This document shows positions 17,926 to 24,694 of a stretch of DNA of 64,000 nucleotides, piece after piece (the stretch's first letter is position 1; the number at the start of each line of letters is the position of its first letter). The position numbers and the translations under genes are program-made. Below the pieces are notes generated by a model. It saw only the letters and a program-made list of their open reading frames with translations, did not search any database and had not been told where the DNA came from. The DNA comes from Microbacterium proteolyticum (GTDB lineage Bacteria; Actinomycetota; Actinomycetes; Actinomycetales; Microbacteriaceae), in assembly GCF_029639405.1 (NCBI RefSeq), contig NZ_CP121274.1, forward strand, positions 744,001 through 808,000, read 5' to 3'.

Positions 17926-18570
17926 ATGACCGTTGACTGGCACCACGTCCGTCTGAGGCTCGATGAAGCAGCCATCCCCGCGGAGTCCGTCGTGCTCCCC
18001 GGAGACGAGACGTCGCCGTGGGAGGGGGCTCTCCGCGTCGTCGAGACTCCCGGGCACGGCTGGGTTCTCGACACGCTCGACTACGGCCAAGCGCGCCCGT
18101 TGCTGGCACGTGCAACTGCTGAGGAGATCCAGTCGGCGCTGTACGCGTACCTCCTCAGCCCCCTCCCCCCGGCAACGGTCATCGTTGCGGACGAGCGCGA
18201 ACGTCTCCTGGACTGGGCGGCGCCCCACGTGCTCGACCTGCTGGCGCGTGCCGAGAATCCTCTCGTGATCGATGCCCCCGCGGGTCTCCTCCTCGACCGC
18301 ATCGGGGCACTCGACGGCTTCCTGCTCTTCCCCGCAGGAACGTCCTTCGAGGCACGCTCACTGCCCGTGTCGGCGCTGAATCAGCCCCTCCACGAGTTCG
18401 TGACCGCGACGACGATCCGGTTCGAGGTGCAGCGAGTCGCCCCGTGGTTCGGACGCCCGGGCGGCGGCCTTCGCTTCTCCGTCATCGAGCCCGGGGTCGG
18501 CATTCGTGATCTCGTGCGTGAGGGGCGACTCACCCGGCTCACCGCGTCCGCGGAGGCACCGACAGCGTGA
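17926..18570 (+). CDS. stand-alone TNT-fold protein with substituted active site
   Basis: A 214-residue protein. The C-terminal 100 residues follow the TNT pattern: LLLDRIG (D124-R125), FLLFPAGTSFEARSLP, and RVAPWFGRPGGGLRFSV, ending with the usual Leu-rich helix (IRDLVREGRLTRL). At the position of the catalytic Gln (GGG-x-Q-Y) this protein has Arg (about R183, GGGLRF), so NADase activity is doubtful. The N-terminal 110 residues are unassigned, with a GHGWVLDTLDYGQARPLL block resembling immunity-type beta sheets. The ATG has GAGAGG 7 nt upstream. It could be a decoy, an immunity protein or a decayed toxin tip. Confidence 0.65.
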   Translation: MTVDWHHVRLRLDEAAIPAESVVLPGDETSPWEGALRVVETPGHGWVLDTLDYGQARPLLARATAEEIQSALYAYLLSPLPPATVIVADERERLLDWAAPHVLDLLARAENPLVIDAPAGLLLDRIGALDGFLLFPAGTSFEARSLPVSALNQPLHEFVTATTIRFEVQRVAPWFGRPGGGLRFSVIEPGVGIRDLVREGRLTRLTASAEAPTA

Positions 18571-18831
18571 ACGTTCAACGACCCCGCCGTGAGCTCGAAG
18601 CGATGACGCGCCGCGGCCGACCGGGTCCCGGCAGAATCCAGTACCGGCCGAGCCGCGGTCGTCATCCCCGCCCGTGCCTCGATGCACGGCGCAGCTGACA
18701 GTGTGGGGATGGCCGTGAATCCCGGCGCTCCGGGAACGATAGAGGTCCCGCCGGCGGCGCTCCGTGCGCTGCGCAACGGATAGACAGAGCCGACAGCACG
18801 CACCGCGGATGGGATCGGAAAGGAACGTGGC
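18571..18831. other. 261-bp gap with no convincing gene
   Basis: No full-length frame on either strand looks like protein with the local codon pattern. A short stretch near 18712-18783 reads like the tail of a coding sequence (GTIEVPPAALRALRNG before a stop), so the gap may hold debris of a lost toxin or immunity gene. The assignment is weak. Confidence 0.4.
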
Positions 18832-19233
18832 ATGGACGAAGGACAGACGAGAGATTCCATGGAACAGTTGGCGCGCCGACTCGTCCTGGAGTTGCGTTCC
18901 CGCGGAGATGTCGCGGACGGCGCCGCGGTCACCGAGATCCGGGACAGCCCGACCCCCTGGCTCACGTTGGAGTTCGATCTCTACGATTTCTTGCCGGTTG
19001 CTTTCTTCTACGACCGTGGATGGGGCGGCTTCAGCGTCGACTACGGGTCTCGCCGCGTTTCGCTCCTCAAGCTCACGGACGTGCACTTCGACCACGGCCG
19101 CGTCCGGATCGCGAAGGCGGTCGACGACCTCCTCACCGCGGCTCGCCTGCGAATCCCGGACAAGTTCCTGGCTGCTCACGGCTGGTCTGCTCAACAGCCG
19201 CCGACCGAATCATCGACTGAGGGGGACGTATGA
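18832..19233 (+). CDS. immunity-type protein, single-domain version of the 41034 repeat
   Basis: A 133-residue protein with an N-terminal helix (SMEQLARRLVLELRSRG), a beta core (LTLEFDLYDFLPVAFFYDRG) and a conserved closing helix (ARLRIPDKFLAAHGW). The same pattern occurs twice in the 417-residue protein at 41034-42287 (VLYDFWEIDFSSERG with RLRIPDKYLAA; EIYNYFPVRFNYDRG with SRIPYGFLESHGW). The family is not one I can name. An AAAGGAA ribosome site lies 7 nt before the ATG. An immunity function is inferred from its presence only in these two toxin loci. Confidence 0.7.
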   Translation: MDEGQTRDSMEQLARRLVLELRSRGDVADGAAVTEIRDSPTPWLTLEFDLYDFLPVAFFYDRGWGGFSVDYGSRRVSLLKLTDVHFDHGRVRIAKAVDDLLTAARLRIPDKFLAAHGWSAQQPPTESSTEGDV

Positions 19234-19418
19234 CGCCGGACGGCAAGACGCCGCCTCTCACCGCCGAGGAAGCGGAAGCAGTCGCGATTCGCTTCCTCGC
19301 CCGTTCGACCGAGGATGACGGCATCCCGCGGGTCATTCTCGGCCCCGCGGTCGAAGCCCTCGACGCGCTCGACGACGTCGACGGCCGGATCGCACGCCTG
19401 ACGGGGAGCGAGCGCTGA
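19230..19418 (+). CDS. small acidic hypothetical protein, 62 residues
   Basis: The ATG overlaps the preceding stop (ATGA), so it is probably translated with the upstream gene. The sequence is Asp/Glu/Ala-rich (LTAEEAEAVAIRFLARSTED; VEALDALDDVDGRIARL) and predicted helical. No family recognised. It may be a subunit or leftover of an immunity gene. Confidence 0.5.
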   Translation: MTPDGKTPPLTAEEAEAVAIRFLARSTEDDGIPRVILGPAVEALDALDDVDGRIARLTGSER

Positions 19419-19426
19419 CCGCGGCG

Positions 19427-19858
19427 TCAGAGGGTCGTCATCAGTGCAGCGATATCGTCGTGGGGTCGATCGGCGACGTGCGTGAAGACGCGGGCATCCT
19501 CTTCACGTCGGAAGACCCCCTGTTCCCCGTTCACCTGGGCGAGATGCCCCTCGGCAACGGGGCTGACCCGCGAGCCAGCCGCAGGCCCCGCCGGGAAGGG
19601 ATCATGCAAACCGTCGAAAGATCGCCAGAGCTGACCGAATCGTGCGAGGAGCATCGCGACGGCGGAGTCTCGCGACGACGTGGCGCCATCCACGACCCAA
19701 TGCCCACGGTTGACAGAAATGACCTCGAAGCAGTCACCCTTTTCTCGTATCCCGAAAGCGACTTCGAAATCGCCCCAGGCCATCTGGGCCTCGGGACGGC
19801 ATTGAGGTGCCAGGCCCGCACGCGCGGCCCACTGGTCGAGCAACTGAGTATCGATCAC
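19427..19858 (-). CDS. Imm61-like immunity protein (copy 2), opposite strand
   Basis: A 143-residue protein starting at GTG (VIDTQLLDQWAARAGL). It has the same order of elements as the minus-strand copy at 17432: LDQWAARAG, a beta region with FEVISVNRGHWVVD, a helix with MLLARFGQLWRSFDGLHDPFPA, and a terminal FTHVADRPHDDIAAL. It is convergent with the 62-residue gene, 8 bp away, and divergent from the small gene at 19904. The start codon is the least certain part. Confidence 0.65.
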   Translation of the reverse strand: MIDTQLLDQWAARAGLAPQCRPEAQMAWGDFEVAFGIREKGDCFEVISVNRGHWVVDGATSSRDSAVAMLLARFGQLWRSFDGLHDPFPAGPAAGSRVSPVAEGHLAQVNGEQGVFRREEDARVFTHVADRPHDDIAALMTTL

Positions 19859-19903
19859 CGTTCCATCATGGGTGCGCGCATGAGGCGCGGCCTCAGCCGT
19901 GGA

Positions 19904-20179
19904 ATGGTGATGATCCGGTACGACGGCATCGAGCCTTCGACCGCGATCGCGGCGGGACCTACGGATAATCAGAACGGCGGATGGTCGGCGCTGGTGTCGC
20001 CGGACGAGGTCGAGAGGGTGCAAGTGGAAACGACACGACTCCCCATGCTGACCGACACATACCGGCGAGTCCGCTGGCGCTTTGCGAGCGACCTGGATGC
20101 GGCTCGATTCAGTTGGATCGCACAGCTGGCGTGGACGGATATCCGCGCCGAGTTCGGCCGGAGCGAGGAGGTCCCGTGA
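19904..20179 (+). CDS. hypothetical protein, 91 residues, in immunity array
   Basis: Beta-rich, with VSPDEVERVQVETTRLPMLT and a C-terminal FSWIAQLAWTDIRAEFG. The frame is open further upstream, but that part overlaps the minus-strand Imm61-like gene and looks like shadow sequence. ATG at 19904 or 19910 is likely. No family recognised. Directly after its stop, in the same frame, lies the remnant of an immunity gene, so this gene and remnant may once have been joined. Confidence 0.45.
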   Translation: MVMIRYDGIEPSTAIAAGPTDNQNGGWSALVSPDEVERVQVETTRLPMLTDTYRRVRWRFASDLDAARFSWIAQLAWTDIRAEFGRSEEVP

Positions 20180-20317
20180 TCCCTGAAGAAGTGCTCGCCG
20201 CCCCCGCAGGGGCACCGTGAGTTGACGGAGGAAGGTCCGGCGCTCGAGAACTTCCTGTCGCGGCTTCGCTCAGCAGCAGCGTCCGGACGTGGCAGAAGCC
20301 CACTGACCCGCCGGTGA
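20180..20317 (+). pseudogene. decayed fragment of the toxin's immunity gene
   Basis: The frame reads HRELTEEGPALENFLSRLRS, closely matching residues 57-76 of the immunity protein at 16518 (RREFSSEEPALENFLSRLRS). The rest diverges and ends at a stop at 20315-20317. There is no start codon or full length. It is read as a remnant of a second copy of the immunity gene. Confidence 0.7.
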
Positions 20318-20420
20318 GCGGATAATTCTGCCGCCCCGCGGGTTATCCACGCAAGAGAGGGCCCGAACGGGCGCCGTCGGACCGACCCGCATAGGGTGGA
20401 AGGTCGAGGGAGGGGGCCCG

Positions 20421-21191
20421 ATGACGAGCACGCACGATCCACTGCGCCTGGCCGACGTCGATCCGCTCGTGTTCACCGAGCGCGCCCGCGGAGGTCAGAT
20501 CGTCGGAGCCGTGGCACTGGATGTCGTCATGCCCGTGGCGCTGCTGGCGGCCGGGATCATCGTCATCGTCGCCGGCCAACCCGCCCTCGGCTGGGTCTTC
20601 GTCCTCGCGGCGCTCGCGCTCCTCGCGGTCGCGGTGTGGCTGCTTGGCCGAACCGGCCGCACGGTCGGCGTGGCCACCGTCGACGCGCGGATCGTCCGCC
20701 GCACGACCGGTGCGGCTGCGGGTGCCGGAGCGCTGTGGGCCCTGGCATCCGGCAAGCTCGCCATGTTCGACGTGCGCCGCGGCCGCGACCCGTTCGCCCC
20801 GGCGATCGCGGCGTTCCAGTTCCCCGAGGCCGTAGCCCCGACGCCGAGCCGCGCGCGCCGCGGCATGGTGCCGACGCTGCTGCTCGACTCGGGCGAGCGC
20901 CTCACGCTCGACACCGCGCTGGTCCTCGGCCGCGACCCGTCGGCTCCGGCCGATGCGCCGGCCGAGGTGTACCGCTGGGCCGACATGTCGCGCACGCTTT
21001 CGAAGTCGCACGTGCGCCTCGAGTGGGACGGACGCCAGATGTGGGTCACCGACCTCGGCTCGACCAACGGCACGTTCGTCCGCGGCGCGGGCGCCTCCAC
21101 TCCTCTTCTTCCCCACCAGCGCACGCCCGTGCCCACCGATGTCGTCCTCGAGATCGGTGACCGCACCCTGACCGTCCGGGATGCCGCATGA
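20421..21191 (+). CDS. RDD/FHA-domain protein of the type VII operon
   Basis: A 256-residue protein. Two transmembrane helices (about residues 35-55 and 57-77) in an RDD-like membrane part are followed by a C-terminal FHA domain with the phosphothreonine-binding residues in LVLGRDPSA, LSKSHVRLEW and DLGSTNGTFVRG. FHA proteins in secretion loci bind phosphorylated partners and often regulate the ATPase. It has a strong GGGAGGGGG ribosome site and heads the operon. Every later gene overlaps the one before it or starts within a few bases. Confidence 0.85.
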   Translation: MTSTHDPLRLADVDPLVFTERARGGQIVGAVALDVVMPVALLAAGIIVIVAGQPALGWVFVLAALALLAVAVWLLGRTGRTVGVATVDARIVRRTTGAAAGAGALWALASGKLAMFDVRRGRDPFAPAIAAFQFPEAVAPTPSRARRGMVPTLLLDSGERLTLDTALVLGRDPSAPADAPAEVYRWADMSRTLSKSHVRLEWDGRQMWVTDLGSTNGTFVRGAGASTPLLPHQRTPVPTDVVLEIGDRTLTVRDAA

Positions 21192-22261
21192 GCACCGTTG
21201 CACACCCCCTCCTCGACGCGGCCGGCCCCGGGTGGGCCGGCACCGAGACGCGTACGCCGATCGTCGCGCTCACCACAGCGATGAGCGACTTCCTGCACAA
21301 GACCGCGAGTCAGGGGCTGCGGCCGATCATCGTGTCGAGCGAGTTCTCGCGCATGACCCAGCCGCTAGCGCAGGTGCTGTCGGCCGTCCAGGGCCGCTGG
21401 GTCGTGCGCACGCGCACCGACGGCTTGTACGACGCCCGCACCGGTGTTCGCCTGGACGCCCCCGCCGATGCGCTCACCGCCGTGTCGCCGACCACCGACA
21501 ACGTCCATCCGCTCTTCGTCCGGGCGCAGGTGGCATCCACTCTGCAGGTCGTGGCGACGGTGTCGACGCGGCACCGGGTGACGCGTCCGGTCCGCCTCGG
21601 CGGCGTCGCCGAAGCCGCGGTCGCCCTCTTCAGCGGCGCCGAGCCGACGGCGTGGGGTGCGGTCGAGCCTCTGCTCGCGCCGTGGGACCGCGACGATCTG
21701 ACCGAGCGGTCGCGGCGGCGCGTCCCGCTCGACAGCCACTGGGTCGCGGTCGGCGGCGGGGACCGCGCGGTGCTCTCGACCGTCCAGGTCGGCCGCACGA
21801 GCGAGGGTCTGGAAGAGACCACGCGCGTGTGGGCGGCGGTGCCGGGTGTCGGGCGCGAGTCCGGGGCGACGGCCACGGCGGAGGCGCGCGAACTCCTGGC
21901 CCGCGCCGCGACCGTCGGCCTCCCCCTCATCGGCATCTCCTTCGCCGCGATCGGGGCTCCCGACCTGGCGCGGCGGGCCACGGCATCCCCCCAGCCCGAA
22001 CCGCTCGCGCTGCTCATCGGGCCCGTCGGCATCCGGGCGCTGGGCATCGACGCGAAGCGGTGGATCGACGAGGTCGGCGGCACCACGGTCGGCAGCCCGC
22101 GGCTGCCAGGGGTCCTGCTGCCGCTCGGTTCGACGGACGGCGGCGGGTGGGGGCGCCTCAACGACGTCCTGTCGACCCTCGACCCCGAACGCCTCGGCGA
22201 GCTGCTGAACCTCGCCCCGCACGTGCGCGCGCAGCTGCGCGTCTCGGAAGGAGTGCGCTGA
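21188..22261 (+). CDS. DUF6177 family protein (type VII-associated)
   Basis: A 357-residue protein matching the DUF6177 group found in actinobacterial type VII loci. Landmarks are GRWVVRTRTDGLYDARTG, STLQVVATVSTRHRVT, PTAWGAVEPLLAPWDR and LALLIGPVGIRAL. A diverged paralogue lies at 47376-48464. No catalytic motif is visible. The start overlaps the FHA gene stop by four bases. Likely a cytosolic accessory of the secretion machine. Confidence 0.8.
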   Translation: MSTVAHPLLDAAGPGWAGTETRTPIVALTTAMSDFLHKTASQGLRPIIVSSEFSRMTQPLAQVLSAVQGRWVVRTRTDGLYDARTGVRLDAPADALTAVSPTTDNVHPLFVRAQVASTLQVVATVSTRHRVTRPVRLGGVAEAAVALFSGAEPTAWGAVEPLLAPWDRDDLTERSRRRVPLDSHWVAVGGGDRAVLSTVQVGRTSEGLEETTRVWAAVPGVGRESGATATAEARELLARAATVGLPLIGISFAAIGAPDLARRATASPQPEPLALLIGPVGIRALGIDAKRWIDEVGGTTVGSPRLPGVLLPLGSTDGGGWGRLNDVLSTLDPERLGELLNLAPHVRAQLRVSEGVR

Positions 22262-22527
22262 TGCCCGACCAGCGGGACACCGTCCTCATCGAGCAGGCGA
22301 AGATCCAGCGCATGCGCCTGGGCGCCGCGCTCGTCTACGGCCACATCGGCGAGCGCCGCACCGTCAACGACCACATGAAGCGTCTGATGGGCTCGGTCGT
22401 CGTCGCCGCAATCGCGTGCGCCGCGTGCGTCGGCGTCTCGTTCGTCTCGCAGCTGCTGACCGAACGCGCGCAGCAGGCGGCCACGACCTCGACCGTCCAG
22501 ACCCCCACCGGAGCCGTGACCCCGTGA
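22261..22527 (+). CDS. small single-pass membrane protein of the type VII operon
   Basis: An 88-residue protein with a basic cytoplasmic part (IEQAKIQRMRLGAALVYGHI) and one transmembrane segment at about residues 45-66 (SVVVAAIACAACVGVSFVSQ), then a short Thr/Pro-rich tail. The ATG shares one base with the DUF6177 stop (TGATG), and its own stop overlaps the eccD start. Position and topology resemble a small ESX membrane component, but it is not a recognised Ecc protein. Confidence 0.7.
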   Translation: MPDQRDTVLIEQAKIQRMRLGAALVYGHIGERRTVNDHMKRLMGSVVVAAIACAACVGVSFVSQLLTERAQQAATTSTVQTPTGAVTP

Positions 22528-23873
22528 GCATCTACACCCGTCTGACCGTCGCGGGATCCGAACGCCGGGCCGAGGTCGTCGTCCCGAGCGGCGAGCCCGT
22601 GGGCGCCGCGATCCCGCGTCTGCTCGACCTCCTCGGCGAGACCGCCGGCACGGTGGCGCGCCCGCTCGCCGTGATCGCGCCCGACGGCGAGCAGATCGAC
22701 ATCGCGCTGACCCCGCAGCAGCTCGACCTGTCCGACGGCACGCTGGTGCGCCTGGTCCGCCTGGATGCCGCGCCCCCGCCGCCCGTCGTGATCGACGTCA
22801 CCGACGCGGCCGCCGACGCGCACGACGCCCGCCCCGACCGCTGGGACGACCGGGCGCGCACGATCGCCGGGGCCTCCGGGATCGCCGGGGCGTTCGCGGT
22901 CGCCGGGTGGCTCTCGCCGTGGTCGTCGCCGGCCCTCGCGGCGTTCGCGCTGCTCGCGACCGCCGTGGTGCTCGCCGCGATCGCGACGGGTCTGGGGCTG
23001 GGCGGCCTCCGGCGTCTGTCCACGTGCGTGGCGGCGGCTGCTGCCGGTCTCGCTCTCCCCGTCGGCAGCGCCACGATCGGCGCCCTGTCGTCGACGGGTC
23101 ACGCCACCGACGCGTCGATCCTCGCCGGCATCGCCGCAGCCCTCGCGACCGGAGCCACCGTCGCGCTGCTCGGCGTCGGCGTCGCGCACCGCCGTCGCGG
23201 CGCCGCAGCGGGCGGGGCCCTCGGCGCGGTGCTCGCCTCGATCCTCCTCGGGCTTCTCCTGGCGGGGGTGGATGCCGTCTCGGCCTCGGCCGTCGCCGGC
23301 GTCGTCGCCGCGTTCGCCACCGGTCCGCTGCCCTGGATCGCCCTGTCGTCGGCGGGGCTGACCGACCTCGACCAGCGCGCGGCCGCGGGTTCGCCGCCCG
23401 CCCGGCCGCGGGCGTTCGCCGCGATCGACGAGGCCTACGCGTCGTTGACGTGGAGCGTGGGGGCGGTGGCATCCGTCCTGGGTGTGACCGGTGTCGTGCT
23501 CGCACTGTCGGGGACGATCTGGACCGAGCTGCTGGCCCTCGCGTTCTTCCTGGTCGCGGCGCTCCGCACCCGGGCGTTCCCGCTGCGCTGGCAGGGCTGG
23601 TTGCTGTGGGCGGCGGCCGGCGCGATCGCCGCGGCGGGTCTCACCGTGCTGCTCGTGGGCGGTGGTGGTTGGATCGGCGCGGGCGTCGCGGTCGTCGTCG
23701 CCGCGCTGATCGCGACGATGGTGCTGGTGCGGCCGCGTCCGCACGTGCGCGCGCGCCTGCGGGGTCTCGGCAACGTCCTCGAGACGCTCGCGGTGGTGGC
23801 GCTGCTGCCGCTGCTCGTGGGCACCCTCGGCATCTACGCCGAGCTGCTCGGGATGTTCGGCGGCCGGTCGTGA
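22524..23873 (+). CDS. eccD: type VII secretion integral membrane protein EccD
   Basis: A 449-residue protein. The N-terminal 80 residues form a ubiquitin-like (YukD-type) domain (VSIYTRLTVAGSERRAEVVV and onward), followed by eleven predicted transmembrane helices from about residue 110 to the end. This is the EccD layout that forms the membrane channel body in ESX systems. The GTG start overlaps the previous stop (GTGA); a longer upstream frame is shadow. EccB, EccE and a mycosin are not encoded in this window. Confidence 0.9.
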   Translation: MSIYTRLTVAGSERRAEVVVPSGEPVGAAIPRLLDLLGETAGTVARPLAVIAPDGEQIDIALTPQQLDLSDGTLVRLVRLDAAPPPPVVIDVTDAAADAHDARPDRWDDRARTIAGASGIAGAFAVAGWLSPWSSPALAAFALLATAVVLAAIATGLGLGGLRRLSTCVAAAAAGLALPVGSATIGALSSTGHATDASILAGIAAALATGATVALLGVGVAHRRRGAAAGGALGAVLASILLGLLLAGVDAVSASAVAGVVAAFATGPLPWIALSSAGLTDLDQRAAAGSPPARPRAFAAIDEAYASLTWSVGAVASVLGVTGVVLALSGTIWTELLALAFFLVAALRTRAFPLRWQGWLLWAAAGAIAAAGLTVLLVGGGGWIGAGVAVVVAALIATMVLVRPRPHVRARLRGLGNVLETLAVVALLPLLVGTLGIYAELLGMFGGRS

Positions 23874-24694
23874 CCGTGCTCGACCTGCGGGCGCTCGCGA
23901 CCGCGGTGTTCGGCAGCGGCGCGAACGCCCGCACCGAGCTGACCTCGTGGGATGCCGCGATCCGGGGCGGCCTGTCGACGACGCGCCGTGTCGGCGTGGT
24001 GTCGCTGTCGCCCGGCGCCGGGACGAGCACGGTCGCCCATCAGTTGGTGCGCGCGGTCGCCGCGCGCCGCAGCGAACCGGTGCTCGCGGTGGACGTCTCC
24101 TCGGGCGCGCCCGGTCTCGCCGAGCGACTCGGCGCCGGGTCGGTTCCGCCGGACGACACCCGCGCGTCGGCTCGGACGACGGCGGAGGCGCTCTCCGGTC
24201 TCGAGGTGCGCGACGGTGTCGTGGCACTGCGCCCGCGCGACGCGGACGACGCCGTGGGCGCGTGGCTCGGCGAGGCAGCGCCGATCGCCCGGTTCTTCGA
24301 CGTGTCGGTCACCGACTTCGGGGCGCGGCATCCGCTGGTCGACCTCGCCGCGTGCGCCGCCCTGTGCGATGTCGTCTGCCTCGTGGGCGACGCCCGCCGT
24401 TCCCCGGCCGAGCACGCACGTTCGGTGATGGACGCGATCGCGGGGCTGCCCGAGTCGCCGTCCGTCGTGCTGACGCTGGTGGATCACGCCCGGGAGGGCG
24501 ACGGGGTCGCCCGCGCCCTGGCGACCGGCTCCGACCACCCGGTCGTGGCGGTGCCGTTCGATGCGGGCCTGGCCGCAGGGGGTGACGCGCGCCGCTCGGC
24601 GACGCAGCTCGCCGTCGTGCAGCTGGCCGCCGCGCTCGTCGCCGCCGGCGGAAGCGCCGCGCGGGCACGCGCCGCCACGGGGAGGACCGCATGA
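23870..24694 (+). CDS. MinD/ParA-like protein of the type VII operon
   Basis: A 274-residue protein with the general MinD/ParA deviant-Walker layout (VGVVSLSPGAGTSTVAHQLV near residue 45; later FFDVSVTDFGARHPLVDLA and VVCLVGDARRSPAEHA). The P-loop has no lysine at either of the usual positions, so ATP hydrolysis is doubtful. Such proteins occur beside eccC/eccD in several actinobacterial loci. The GTG start overlaps the eccD stop by four bases. Confidence 0.75.
   Translation: MTVLDLRALATAVFGSGANARTELTSWDAAIRGGLSTTRRVGVVSLSPGAGTSTVAHQLVRAVAARRSEPVLAVDVSSGAPGLAERLGAGSVPPDDTRASARTTAEALSGLEVRDGVVALRPRDADDAVGAWLGEAAPIARFFDVSVTDFGARHPLVDLAACAALCDVVCLVGDARRSPAEHARSVMDAIAGLPESPSVVLTLVDHAREGDGVARALATGSDHPVVAVPFDAGLAAGGDARRSATQLAVVQLAAALVAAGGSAARARAATGRTA

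Noticed and set aside
18381..18965. Open frame on the minus strand spanning the gap 18571-18831
   Set aside because: Composition is shadow-like and it overlaps two better-supported plus-strand genes; no homology recognised.
20343..20350. TTATCCAC as a DnaA box
   Set aside because: A single isolated copy, with no cluster, AT-rich region or dnaA/dnaN neighbours, so no origin is claimed.
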